DNA of 64,000 nucleotides from Algoriphagus locisalis (GCF_900116615.1 NZ_FPBF01000005.1:193552-257551); one strand, 5' to 3'. Positions 43,679 through 52,150 are shown, numbered from the stretch's first letter. Translations and numbers: made by a program. Notes: generated by a model not told the origin, from the sequence alone.

Positions 43679-45106
43679 ATGAAAGCAATTTTTACCACAT
43701 TATGTTTCTTCTTCATGCTTAGCCCGAGCATTTTTATCCCAGATCATAACCCTGAGGAGGAATTAATGCTGTCCACGCAGAACTTGCTCCGTTCGATGAA
43801 GTTGATCGACCAAGCTATTTCGGCCCATTTTAGAGGAGAAGGAATGGCAATGGCTAGATTTTATAATCCCTACACTCAGGAGCGCTCCGAGGAAACAGGA
43901 AGTGTATGGATGTATTCTTCAGCTATCGAGGCAGTAAATGCTATTCTTCATACCTTAAAGTCACAGCGTGAGCATGGGGAGGATGAGTTTTACAAGGCAC
44001 ATTTTGCCAAATACTCAGATTTGCTGGCTGACTTGTATGAGAACGCAGATTACTACCTAGGCACTTTTACGTTGACTTCCTACACCCAAACCGAAGAGTG
44101 GTCGGTATATGGAGTAAACCGTGGAAAAGCTAAGGGCACAGCTAAGGTAGAGGGAATAGAAAATGTGTATGACGACCAGATGTGGTTAGTACGTGAATTG
44201 TTAGAATCTTACAAAGTTACTGGTACTCCTGCGTACTTAGAAAAAGCAGAATATCTTACAGCCTATGTGTTGGACGGCTGGGATACTTCTCGCAATGCCG
44301 ATGGTTCAGAGCGAGGTGGAATCACTTGGGGTCCAGGTTACGTCACAAAACATGCTTGCAGTAATGGACCTATGGTTAGTCCGCTTGTTTGGCTACATGA
44401 GATCTATATGGGCAAAAATGATCAGATAACTCAGCGGTACATTGATCCTGTCGATAAGAAAAGCCGAAAGACCAAAAAGGTATCTAAAAGCGACTATTAT
44501 CTGGATTTTGCCAAAAAGGTGTACCATTGGCAAAAGAAAGAATTGCTGGGAGAGGAAGGCGTTTATGTAGATATGATGGGAAGCTGCACTCCCGGCAAGC
44601 CTCAGACCGAAACGATCAATGGTACCAAATACCGTGTTGGGATTACCTGCACAGATCCTGTGGGAACTCCTTATACCTATAATAGTGGTACCATGCTATC
44701 AGGTGCAGCAGACTTGTTCAGAGTCACCAAAGACAAAAAATACTTGAAAGACGCCAAGAAACTGTCTGATGCTAGTTTTCAGTATTTTGCTACCCTTGGG
44801 CAAACGCTACCAGGTCATTACACATACGGAACTGAAGGTTTCAGAAACTGGTTTAATGGCGTATTGATGCGTGCATTTGTGGAAATAGAGCCGGAATATG
44901 AAAATGCAGCCGATTATGTGGATTCTTTCCAAAAGAACCTTGATTATGGTTATGAGCACTTCTTGTACAAGGGATTTTTACCTACTGACTTATTAACCGG
45001 TTGGAATGCTGATCAAGCAAAAAATGCTACAGAAGGGATGTTCAATTTTACTTTTGCGGCGGAATATGCGGTATTGGCCAGATATGAATTGGACCAAAGC
45101 GAATGA
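43679..45106 (+). CDS. GH76-like glycoside hydrolase (alpha-1,6-mannanase type)
   Basis: 475 residues with a short N-terminal signal (IFTTLCFFFMLSPSIF). The six-hairpin pattern of GH76 is seen: SVWMYSSAIEAVNAIL (75-90), the paired catalytic aspartates Asp165-Asp166 in NVYDDQMWLVRELLESY, RGGITWGPGYVTKHACSNGP (212-231), and the closing YNSGTMLSGAADLFR and GMFNFTFAAEYAVLARY segments. GH76 enzymes cut alpha-1,6-mannans. The neighbour downstream is a sulfatase on the same strand, which suggests joint action on a sulfated mannan or glycoprotein, although no SusC/SusD pair is present. Confidence 0.75.
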   Translation: MKAIFTTLCFFFMLSPSIFIPDHNPEEELMLSTQNLLRSMKLIDQAISAHFRGEGMAMARFYNPYTQERSEETGSVWMYSSAIEAVNAILHTLKSQREHGEDEFYKAHFAKYSDLLADLYENADYYLGTFTLTSYTQTEEWSVYGVNRGKAKGTAKVEGIENVYDDQMWLVRELLESYKVTGTPAYLEKAEYLTAYVLDGWDTSRNADGSERGGITWGPGYVTKHACSNGPMVSPLVWLHEIYMGKNDQITQRYIDPVDKKSRKTKKVSKSDYYLDFAKKVYHWQKKELLGEEGVYVDMMGSCTPGKPQTETINGTKYRVGITCTDPVGTPYTYNSGTMLSGAADLFRVTKDKKYLKDAKKLSDASFQYFATLGQTLPGHYTYGTEGFRNWFNGVLMRAFVEIEPEYENAADYVDSFQKNLDYGYEHFLYKGFLPTDLLTGWNADQAKNATEGMFNFTFAAEYAVLARYELDQSE

Positions 45107-45180
45107 TTGCGTGGTGAACATAATTAAAGGTGGGAATCGAACTAATTACCATCTTCTTTTTAATTTGGTGCGAATGACCT

Positions 45181-45215
45181 AAATTAGGGTTTGGTATTCG
45201 CCCTTACCCTAATTT
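45181..45215 (+). promoter_or_regulatory. Inverted repeat abutting the sulfatase start codon
   Basis: AAATTAGGGT (45181-45190) and ACCCTAATTT (45206-45215) are perfectly complementary, separated by 15 bases; the right arm ends one base before the ATG at 45217. A smaller palindrome CCTAAATTAGG overlaps the left arm (45178-45188). It could be an operator, or an RNA hairpin that hides the start codon region. Confidence 0.55.
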
Positions 45216-45216
45216 T

Positions 45217-46782
45217 ATGAAACTTCAGACTCGTTCTCTTGCACTCCTATCAATACTTATGGCCGTTTTCTCCTGTGCAGAAAAGTTGGAAGAAAAAGAA
45301 AAGCTTCCTAACGTCATTGTGATTTTAGCTGATGACTTGGGTTATGGAGATATTCATGCCTTCAATCCAGAGAGTAAAATACCTACCCCAAATATTGATG
45401 CGTTGGCTGCTGGAGGAATGAAATTCACTGATGCTCATACACCTTCTGCGGTGTGTACGCCAACTCGATACGGGTTTCTGACAGGTAGATACAATTGGCG
45501 GAGTACCTTGAAGTCCGGGGTTCTGACTGGGAAATCACCGGCGCTCATCGAGGACGAGCGCACGACTATAGCCGATGTGATGAAAACCGCCGGTTACCAT
45601 ACTGCTTTTATAGGAAAGTGGCACCTGGGCTGGAACTGGGGGCTAGTAGATGGTGATACGCTACGGGGTGAAGGCTGGGACGCTAAAGACTTTGACCAGA
45701 TTGATTTCAGCAAACCTATTACCCATACGCCAAATGATCTGGGTTTTGACTATTCCTATGGACATTCAGGCTCACTGGACATGGCTCCTTATGTCTATGT
45801 GGAAAATGGTGAAGTTACCGCCCTGCCAGACACAGTGACTGTCAATACCGGCAAATATTCCTGGTGGAGAGAGGGACCAACTTCCCATGATTTTGACCAT
45901 GAAAAAGTCACCCCTAACTTCTTCGAACGATCTATTCATTACATAGAGGAGAAGTCTCAGGACGACAAGCCATTTTTCTTATACTTGGCTCTACCGTCTC
46001 CGCACACGCCTATTTTGCCGCCAGCAGAATGGCAGGGAAAAAGTGGAGTTGCTCCATTTGGAGATTTTATAATGATGATAGACGATTATGTGGGGCAGGT
46101 AAATGCAGCGATCAAAAATGCCGGAATTGAAGAGAATACACTGATTATTTTCACCAGCGATAATGGAGGTTCGCCGGCAGCAGGACTAGATGTGATGCAG
46201 GCTGCGGGGCATTTCTCCAGCTATATTTACCGAGGTCATAAAGCGGATATTTACGAAGGTGGCCACCGAGTTCCGTTTATTGCCAAGTGGCCTGCCAAAA
46301 TCCAAGCTGGCACTACCAGAGACCACACCATTTGCCTGACAGATGTAATTGCAACCAGCGCAGAGATTACGGGGTATGAATTGAAGGACAATGAAGGGGA
46401 AGATAGCTTCAGCTTGATGAGGCTATTTGATTTCGATGATCCACTGGAGGAATTTCGGGAGGCAACAGTGCATCATTCCATCAATGGTTCTTTTGCGATC
46501 CGTCAAGGAGATTGGAAGCTGATCATGGCCAAAGGATCTGGGGGATGGAGCGCACCCAAACCGAATACTCCGGACGAAGAAGGACTATCAGATGTACAGT
46601 TATATAATTTGGCCTCTGATCCAGGTGAGACGACTAATCTTCAGGCGGAAAATCCTGAGAAAGTTGCGGCGCTAAAAAGTCTTCTGAGTAAGTATATCAA
46701 AGAGGGCAGAAGTACCCCAGGTGCTCCTCAACAAAATGATAAGATCGAAGGCGAGTGGAAGCAGATTGGGTTTGTGGAGTAG
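45217..46782 (+). CDS. Type I sulfatase (S1 arylsulfatase-like lipoprotein)
   Basis: 521 residues. SpII signal LLSILMAVFSC gives lipidated Cys20. The sulfatase core has metal ligands Asp39-Asp40 (ILADDLGYGD), the signature Cys80-Thr-Pro-Thr-Arg84 whose Cys must become formylglycine, GKWHLGW, and FTSDNGG near residues 305-315. The Cys type means it needs a formylglycine-generating enzyme or anSME, neither of which is in the window. It likely removes sulfate from a polysaccharide or glycan at the cell surface. Its last 16 codons are found again at 48338-48385. Confidence 0.93.
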   Translation: MKLQTRSLALLSILMAVFSCAEKLEEKEKLPNVIVILADDLGYGDIHAFNPESKIPTPNIDALAAGGMKFTDAHTPSAVCTPTRYGFLTGRYNWRSTLKSGVLTGKSPALIEDERTTIADVMKTAGYHTAFIGKWHLGWNWGLVDGDTLRGEGWDAKDFDQIDFSKPITHTPNDLGFDYSYGHSGSLDMAPYVYVENGEVTALPDTVTVNTGKYSWWREGPTSHDFDHEKVTPNFFERSIHYIEEKSQDDKPFFLYLALPSPHTPILPPAEWQGKSGVAPFGDFIMMIDDYVGQVNAAIKNAGIEENTLIIFTSDNGGSPAAGLDVMQAAGHFSSYIYRGHKADIYEGGHRVPFIAKWPAKIQAGTTRDHTICLTDVIATSAEITGYELKDNEGEDSFSLMRLFDFDDPLEEFREATVHHSINGSFAIRQGDWKLIMAKGSGGWSAPKPNTPDEEGLSDVQLYNLASDPGETTNLQAENPEKVAALKSLLSKYIKEGRSTPGAPQQNDKIEGEWKQIGFVE

Positions 46783-46790
46783 GGACAAAA

Positions 46791-48155
46791 TTATTTAGGT
46801 CCTAATTCACTAGAACTATATTTATTAACAAATCTCCGAACATATTTTTCTAATTGGGTGCCTAAGTAATAAGGTAAATTCATTAAATAGAAATCAGTGC
46901 CAGCAATCGTTCGAGCTGGTTCTATTTTAAATTCTCCAGCATATACTCTGACGGCGTATGGATGTTCACATCGATCCATAAATTGGTGAAGAGAGCGAAG
47001 TGTCCCTTTGCTTCCCGACTTTACTTCTACTGGGATGAGATATTTTTCAAAAGGAAAAATTAAGTCAACTTCAGAGTTGCTGTCTTTTTCCTGTCGAACC
47101 CAAAAGTTAGAAGTGGAATAGTAATCTTCTACAGTGGAGTTAATTTCTTGAGCTACTAAATGTTGGACAATTCTACCTTTATGCACCTCATCCAGATCTC
47201 CTACTTGAATGAGTTGAGCTTGAAGCCCCATTGCTTGATTCCATAGACCAGTGTCAAGAAATTGTAGTCTTGGGCGCTTTTTGAAATCAATCACAATAGG
47301 AGGCTTGACACTGGTAGTTGGATAAATCAATTGAATAATTCTAGCTAAATCCAATGCACGCAAGGCTTCTCCTACTTCTCTACTTTTGTAATTCGAGTTT
47401 CCAAAACCCTCAAACTTAATGCGATCTAGTTCAAAAGGTGCCGTATCGATCACGTGCCTAATGATTCTTTTCTCGGTTTCATTTTTAGCATATTTCTCTA
47501 CATCATCTTTATAAGCTTGCCAAAGCTTGCGATAGTTTGATGATAAGGCCTCCACATTCTTATTTTGTGCAAAATCACTTACTAGAGCTGGCATGCCACC
47601 GATCAATGCATATTGATGAAAATGCTCTTTAAGAATTTGATGGGCATATTCTGGAACGGGTACGTCGCGCAATGACTCCAAAGCCCTAAGCTGTCCCATT
47701 GCTAGAAGAAACTCTTCAAAATTGAGTGGATGTAAGTATAAATAATCAACTCTTCCGACTGGAAAGCTTGGGATTTTAGATAGTGCGAACTCAAGGAGAG
47801 ATCCTGCTGCAATAACGAATAGGTCTGGACTGTCTTCTAAAAAATAGCGTAATTGAGTAATTGCGCGGGGACTTTCTTGTATTTCATCTATAAACAAGAG
47901 AGTTTGTCCAGTTTTGGGACTTGTGTTTTTAGACAGGAAAATTGCATTCAGGATTTTCTCCGTTCCTTCCAGTTCGAAGAGTCTTCGCTCGCTGTCTCTT
48001 TCCAGGTTTAATTCTATATAAGTAGAGAAATCCTTGGAAAATTCTCTTACCAGCGTAGTTTTACCAACTTGCCTAGCTCCACGGATGATCAGTGGTTTTC
48101 TACTTTCCAATTCCTTCCATTTCAGTAATTTACTGAGTGAATTCCGTAGTATCAT
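46791..48155 (-). CDS. AAA ATPase with C-terminal DUF4143 domain
   Basis: 454 residues. Walker A GARQVGKTT is at 26-34 and Walker B TLLFIDEIQE at about 84-93, giving the ATPase-2 type AAA domain (about 15-170). The DUF4143 region (about 200-400) ends with SEVDLIFPFEKYLIPVEVKS, an E-V-D...E-V-K pattern resembling PD-(D/E)XK nucleases. Such proteins are widespread accessory genes of unknown role. The stop lies 8 bp from the sulfatase stop on the other strand, and its 5' flank carries three 33-bp spaced repeats. The gene occupies the place where a second sulfatase seems once to have been. Confidence 0.9.
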   Translation of the reverse strand: MILRNSLSKLLKWKELESRKPLIIRGARQVGKTTLVREFSKDFSTYIELNLERDSERRLFELEGTEKILNAIFLSKNTSPKTGQTLLFIDEIQESPRAITQLRYFLEDSPDLFVIAAGSLLEFALSKIPSFPVGRVDYLYLHPLNFEEFLLAMGQLRALESLRDVPVPEYAHQILKEHFHQYALIGGMPALVSDFAQNKNVEALSSNYRKLWQAYKDDVEKYAKNETEKRIIRHVIDTAPFELDRIKFEGFGNSNYKSREVGEALRALDLARIIQLIYPTTSVKPPIVIDFKKRPRLQFLDTGLWNQAMGLQAQLIQVGDLDEVHKGRIVQHLVAQEINSTVEDYYSTSNFWVRQEKDSNSEVDLIFPFEKYLIPVEVKSGSKGTLRSLHQFMDRCEHPYAVRVYAGEFKIEPARTIAGTDFYLMNLPYYLGTQLEKYVRRFVNKYSSSELGPK

Positions 48156-48164
48156 TTTTCCATT

Positions 48165-48244
48165 TGTAACAAAGAGTAGGTTAAATTAACGGATATATGT
48201 CACAAAGCGAACCATATTTTATATTTTTTTTGTCACAAAGAGTA
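48165..48244. repeat. Three direct repeats at exact 33-bp spacing upstream of the DUF4143 ATPase gene
   Basis: The box TGTMACAAAG followed by (A/C)G(T/A)A occurs at 48165, 48198 and 48231, each start exactly 33 bases from the last: TGTAACAAAGAGTA, TGTCACAAAGCGAA, TGTCACAAAGAGTA. The bases between boxes are not conserved. The first box ends 10 bp upstream of the ATPase start codon (minus strand), so the array covers its promoter. Read on the minus strand the box contains TACTCTTTG, close to the TAnnTTTG promoter element. This looks like an operator array with three-helical-turn spacing. Confidence 0.7.
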
Positions 48245-48253
48245 AGTAATTTC

Positions 48254-48409
48254 ATCCAAAGTGAAAAATTGAATAAAATAGCTTCATTAAAAACCTAACT
48301 ATTCAAACACATTAAATATGGTAGAAGCACTGCTAAGCAAAATGATAAAATCGAAGGGGAGTGGAAGCAGATTGGGTTTGTGGAGGAGGCTTTGAGTCTA
48401 AGCTTCTAG
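48254..48409 (+). pseudogene. Remnant of a second sulfatase gene (C-terminal end only)
   Basis: Read in one frame, 48254-48331 aligns without gaps to the sulfatase codons at 46639-46716: 14 of 26 residues match, including KHIKYGRST against KYIKEGRST, with one in-frame TAA (48296). After a three-codon deletion, 16 of 16 residues match (QNDKIEGEWKQIGFVE) and the DNA differs at 2 of 48 bases, both silent (AAG to AAA, GGC to GGG). The frame closes at TAG 48407-48409. It is a decayed paralogue, with the rest of the gene gone. Confidence 0.8.
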
Positions 48410-48418
48410 CATGAGTTC

Positions 48419-48700
48419 GACCGCCTTCGGGGTCGTGGGTTAGTTTGGTACCCAATAAACCATGGGTTACACCTATGGTTACGCCACGGCGCACAGGTAT
48501 TAATGGTTTGACCCCGTTAGGGGGCATGCTTTTAAATCGATTTTCAGCAAATCATTTGATCTTTCAATCTCCAGTCGTTTTTAGAGGAGAAGTCAACACA
48601 TACGACCCGTGACCACGAAGTGGTCCAACTTATCAATAACCGCGGGTGCAACCCGTGGACATCAGAAATAATAATTGAAAATGGTAACCCCGAAGGGGTT
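48419..48700. repeat. Cluster of short GC-rich hairpins (REP-like element)
   Basis: Six hairpins lie within about 280 bp: GACCGCCTTCGGGGTC (48419-48434, one mismatch); AACCATGGGT/ACCTATGGTT with loop TAC (48458-48480); CCCC-GTTA-GGGG (48512-48523); GACCAC-GAA-GTGGTC (48611-48625); CCGCGGGT/ACCCGTGG with loop GCA (48640-48658); and AACCCC-GAA-GGGGTT (48686-48700). Similar modules recur between genes in many Bacteroidota. No credible gene overlaps it. The function is unknown; transposition by a REP-associated transposase is one idea. Confidence 0.6.
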
Positions 48701-48834
48701 GAACTTTGATAAGTATCTTGACTATCACTAAAGATTGTTAGGTTTGACCTATTCTGGGTCTTGGGGTTCATCTGGGGAATTCTTTTATCTACCCGAAATA
48801 AGGAGAGTCCATACATCTTTATTTTTTTAACTGA

Positions 48835-49035
48835 TCAATAGTCACCAAGTATTCCAATAATTGTTAGAATAGCTCCTACAAATATCAGTATCCAAATACC
48901 TAATATGAATTGTGTCAACGAGTAACTCCAAACTCGCTCTTGTTTTTCTTTGGCCGACTTATTTGATTCAATTGCCAGTCCGAGTATTCCCAATAGAAGG
49001 AAAACAAGTCCGATGATTAAAATGTCTACATTCAT
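48835..49035 (-). CDS. Small two-helix membrane protein, function unknown
   Basis: 66 residues: a first membrane helix at about 4-22 (DILIIGLVFLLLGILGLAI), a charged loop (ESNKSAKEKQERVW) and a second helix at about 38-62. The composition and the ATG start look like a real small gene, but I recognise no family and it stands alone in a repeat-rich region. Confidence is therefore moderate. Confidence 0.5.
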   Translation of the reverse strand: MNVDILIIGLVFLLLGILGLAIESNKSAKEKQERVWSYSLTQFILGIWILIFVGAILTIIGILGDY

Positions 49036-49211
49036 TTTTTAATTTCTATTATCCAGCCACCAATTTATTTATTATTAAATATTTTTAGTGGGTGGCTCAT
49101 CATCGGTTTTATTCACTTTATCTCCGGCTTCCTTGGACACTCGAAATCTAGTTTTTATGATACACGAGCTTGGGCGGTGACAGCGAATTTTCCAATTTTC
49201 TAATTCGAAAT

Positions 49212-49850
49212 TTAAAGCCTAATTGCCCGCGCCACCACCTTCGCCATGATCCCCAAACCTTCGGTATTTGGATGAACTCCATCAGGTAGGAGATCTTCAT
49301 GGCCCATAAATGGGGTATATAGATCGATCAGCTCGGAGCCTGAGTCTATTGCAATATCCATGATCATCATGCGTTGCTCATTGTTCATGACTACTGGAGT
49401 GATTCCGAAGTTTTCACGGGTTACAGGTACCGGCATGATTACATAGACTTTGCCATCGGCAGGCATGGTTTTCTTAAACTCAGCGATCATATCCAAATAG
49501 TCTTGTCTGAATTCAGAAGCATATTTCCAGTTCTGAGGCTTGGAATCATTTGTTCCCAACATGATGATCAGAATGTCGGCTTTGAAGTCTTTCACCTGCT
49601 GAAACTGTGGCTCATTCCAAAAAGGGTAATCACCTTTGCGTAAAAGAGTTCTTCCACTTACTCCGAAATTCCCCACTTCATAGGCGTCACCGAGAATGGC
49701 TTGCATCTGTAACGGCCAGCTGTCTGGATTGTCTCTTCCTGGACCTTGGGTGATACTATTTCCCACACAGGCGATTTTGATAGGAGATTGTGCCAAAGAA
49801 ACACTGGCAAAAGCCAGAAGAGCGACTAAAAGTAAATTGAGTTTTTTCAT
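49212..49850 (-). CDS. SGNH/GDSL hydrolase (sialate O-acetylesterase-like)
   Basis: 212 residues from the ATG at 49850, chosen because it starts a signal peptide (LNLLLVALLAFASVSLAQ); the frame continues upstream without a better start. Block I is GNSIT (30-34) with nucleophile Ser32, block III is GTND (99-102), and block V is Asp190-x-x-His193 (DGVHPN), so the catalytic triad is complete. It is an exported esterase, probably acting on acetylated sugars. It stands alone on the minus strand. Confidence 0.9.
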   Translation of the reverse strand: MKKLNLLLVALLAFASVSLAQSPIKIACVGNSITQGPGRDNPDSWPLQMQAILGDAYEVGNFGVSGRTLLRKGDYPFWNEPQFQQVKDFKADILIIMLGTNDSKPQNWKYASEFRQDYLDMIAEFKKTMPADGKVYVIMPVPVTRENFGITPVVMNNEQRMMIMDIAIDSGSELIDLYTPFMGHEDLLPDGVHPNTEGLGIMAKVVARAIRL

Positions 49851-49955
49851 GTGTTTAGGTTTATGGGGTTGAGAATTGATCCGTAAAATAAATAATATCC
49901 ACGAGCATCCGTGCATCAACTATGGACTTTTGCCCATTCGCCTTATCTTTAATCC

Positions 49956-50795
49956 GTGCAGTTTCTTTTTAAAATCTATCAGCGGCTTACCTGGCTTTCT
50001 TTGGATGTGGTTCTTGGCTCAATGGCAGGTATGCTTTTTTTTGAGCGAGCACTGAGAGTAGAATTGGACTGGCAGGAATATGCGCTGCTGGGTATGGCTG
50101 TTTGGTGCATTTATACCGCAGATCATTTGATGGATGCGCGAAAACTGGCAGCTGAGCATGCTGAGGACAGGCGTCGTTTTCATCTGATTTACCAAAAGCC
50201 TTTACTGCTTATGTTAGGCATTGTTGGATGTATTGGCCTGTATTGGGCGATAAAGTTCTTCGGGTTTTCTCAGGAATTGTTTTTCGGTGCAGGGCTTGGG
50301 GTTGTGATTCTAGGGATTATGTTTGCCGTGAGGAAATTGGCCGCTAAGCAAGCCCTTCTAAAGGAACTCAGTTCCGCTATATTCTATGTAATCGGGATTT
50401 CTTGGCTTCCTTGGTATGAAGCTCCAGCCATAGATTATACCTGGACGGCTTTTGGCCTGACTATTTTATACATGGGCTTAGCTTACCTAAATCTGATTAT
50501 GCTTTCCAGTTTGGATAAGGAGAGCGACTCGGAATCTGGCTTTTCTTCCATCGCCACACTTATCCCTCAGGAGAAGCTTAACCCGAGAATTCACCAGCTG
50601 GCAATTGGATTAATGCTATTCGCTTTAATTGGTTTGCTACTGGTGAATTCTCTTTATAGGATTTTCCCGGGTTTAGTATTGTTGATGTTGCTTGTCCACT
50701 ATTTGAGCTTTTTCAAATCTGGCTCTAGCCCTGAACAAATCCGGATGCGAATGGAAATCGCCTTCCTGATTCCTGCTATTTTGATCTTGCTTTAG
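49956..50795 (+). CDS. UbiA-like polytopic membrane protein
   Basis: 279 residues starting at GTG, with about eight membrane helices. Asp56-x3-Asp60 in the segment YTADHLMDARKL lies where UbiA prenyltransferases keep NDxxDxxxD, and a later DKESD motif at about residue 190 resembles the second Asp-rich motif. Both are degenerate compared with true UbiA enzymes, so catalysis is uncertain. The stop overlaps by 4 bp with the stop of the convergent acyl-CoA dehydrogenase gene. Function not established. Confidence 0.6.
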   Translation: MQFLFKIYQRLTWLSLDVVLGSMAGMLFFERALRVELDWQEYALLGMAVWCIYTADHLMDARKLAAEHAEDRRRFHLIYQKPLLLMLGIVGCIGLYWAIKFFGFSQELFFGAGLGVVILGIMFAVRKLAAKQALLKELSSAIFYVIGISWLPWYEAPAIDYTWTAFGLTILYMGLAYLNLIMLSSLDKESDSESGFSSIATLIPQEKLNPRIHQLAIGLMLFALIGLLLVNSLYRIFPGLVLLMLLVHYLSFFKSGSSPEQIRMRMEIAFLIPAILILL

Positions 50796-52150
50796 ACAAA
50801 AGCACTATGTCCGGTAATGGCCCGACCTACGATCAGTGAGTTGATTTCCTTGGTGCCTTCATAGCTGTAAACTGCTTCCGCATCAGCTACAAATCTCGCG
50901 ATATCATGGCGGAGCAAAATGCCATTTCCTCCGAAAAGCTCTCGGGAATGATCCACGATGGAGCGCATACGAAGCGTACAGAAAACTTTGGCTAGGGAAG
51001 CATGTTCGTCTTTCAGAATGTCATCGTCCTGCATTTCCGATAATCTGAATACCATCGTCTGCATGGCAGTCAAATCACCTAGCATAGTCACCAAAAGATC
51101 CTGAACGAGTTGGAAGGAAGCGATAGGTCTGCCGAATTGCTTGCGTTCATTGGTGTATGCCAACGCCAATTCATATGCTCCTCTGGAACAGCCTACGGCT
51201 TGCCATGCAACCCCAGCTCTGGTCATGCGAAGTACCTTGGAAGTGTCGCGGAAGGAGTTTGCTTCCTGCAATCTGTCTGATTCCGGCACCTCACAATTCG
51301 TAAGCGTGATCAGGGCATTCTGAACAATTCTCAGCGCCATTTTATCTTCCAGTTTTTCAGCTTTGAATCCGGGATTTTCTTTTCGCACGATAAATCCTTT
51401 CACCTGCTGATCGTCCAAGTCTCTCGCCCAGATGACAGTCATGTCTGAAAACGTAGCATTTCCAATCCACTTTTTCTGCCCATTTAGCACCCAGGCATCG
51501 CCTTCTCTTTTACAAGTAGTAGTCAAACCGCCTGCTACACCGGATCCGACTTCAGGCTCGGTCAAGCCAAATGCCCCGATTTTCTCAAGCTTTTGCATAG
51601 CAGGTAGCCATTCATGCTTTTGGACTTCAGAACCACAGAGGTAAACGGAACCCATGGCTAAGCCACTTTGCACTCCGAAGAATGTGGAGATGGAAGTGTC
51701 TATTCTCGCCATTTCCATCGCTACAAAACCTTCGAGCAGTGCGGAATGGCCGGGACAGCCATAACCTTGGTAGGTGAGACCGGCAATGTCGAGTTCTGCC
51801 ATTTTTGGGATGATCTGCATGGGAAATTCACCACGGTTCCAGTAGTCATTCGCGATGGGTTTGATCTCCCGTTCCATAAATTCACGTACCCGAAGCTGGA
51901 TCTCCCGCTCGTGATGAGGAAGGGTTTTACCAAGCTCATAAAAATCTCCATTGATCGGAGGGATTGTCTTCGGACGTCTTCCGCCCTTCATCATTCCCAT
52001 CATTTTCGACAGGTCTTCCTCGCTCATTTGGGATACCAATCCGACCATCTTGGAAATATCAACTTTTTGGGAAAGCTTTGAGATTTGATCCAGATCGATG
52101 GTGGATAAAAGTTGGCGCAGACCGCCTATGGTTTTAAATAGATTCTTCAT
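50792..52150 (-). CDS. Acyl-CoA dehydrogenase (glutaryl-CoA dehydrogenase-like)
   Basis: 452 residues. A helical N-terminal extension of about 60 residues (LSTIDLDQISKLSQKVDISK and on) precedes the normal enzyme. The acyl-CoA dehydrogenase core follows: GLTEPEVGSGVAGGLTTTCK (about 196-215) with the FAD/substrate-binding segment, VLNGQKKWIGNATFSDMTVI, RKQFGRPIASFQLVQ, and SYEGTKEINSLIVGRAITG at the end with the catalytic glutamate. It oxidises a CoA thioester, passing electrons to ETF. The glutaryl-CoA label rests on overall similarity only. Confidence 0.88.
   Translation of the reverse strand: MKNLFKTIGGLRQLLSTIDLDQISKLSQKVDISKMVGLVSQMSEEDLSKMMGMMKGGRRPKTIPPINGDFYELGKTLPHHEREIQLRVREFMEREIKPIANDYWNRGEFPMQIIPKMAELDIAGLTYQGYGCPGHSALLEGFVAMEMARIDTSISTFFGVQSGLAMGSVYLCGSEVQKHEWLPAMQKLEKIGAFGLTEPEVGSGVAGGLTTTCKREGDAWVLNGQKKWIGNATFSDMTVIWARDLDDQQVKGFIVRKENPGFKAEKLEDKMALRIVQNALITLTNCEVPESDRLQEANSFRDTSKVLRMTRAGVAWQAVGCSRGAYELALAYTNERKQFGRPIASFQLVQDLLVTMLGDLTAMQTMVFRLSEMQDDDILKDEHASLAKVFCTLRMRSIVDHSRELFGGNGILLRHDIARFVADAEAVYSYEGTKEINSLIVGRAITGHSAFV

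Noticed and set aside
48165-48244. CRISPR array
   Set aside because: Only three boxes of about 14 bp with 19-bp gaps and no cas genes; spacing fits operator sites, not CRISPR.
46732-48385. The 48-bp near-identical segments as target-site duplication of an inserted element
   Set aside because: Homology extends about 80 bp further upstream as protein similarity with silent codon changes, and target duplications of 48 bp are not usual; a decayed paralogous gene explains it better.
48333-48527. Minus-strand open frame of 64 codons
   Set aside because: It reads through hairpin repeats and the sulfatase remnant; no coding signs.
48544-48816. Minus-strand open frame of 90 codons
   Set aside because: It lies over the GC-rich hairpins and has low-complexity, non-conserved composition; probably chance.
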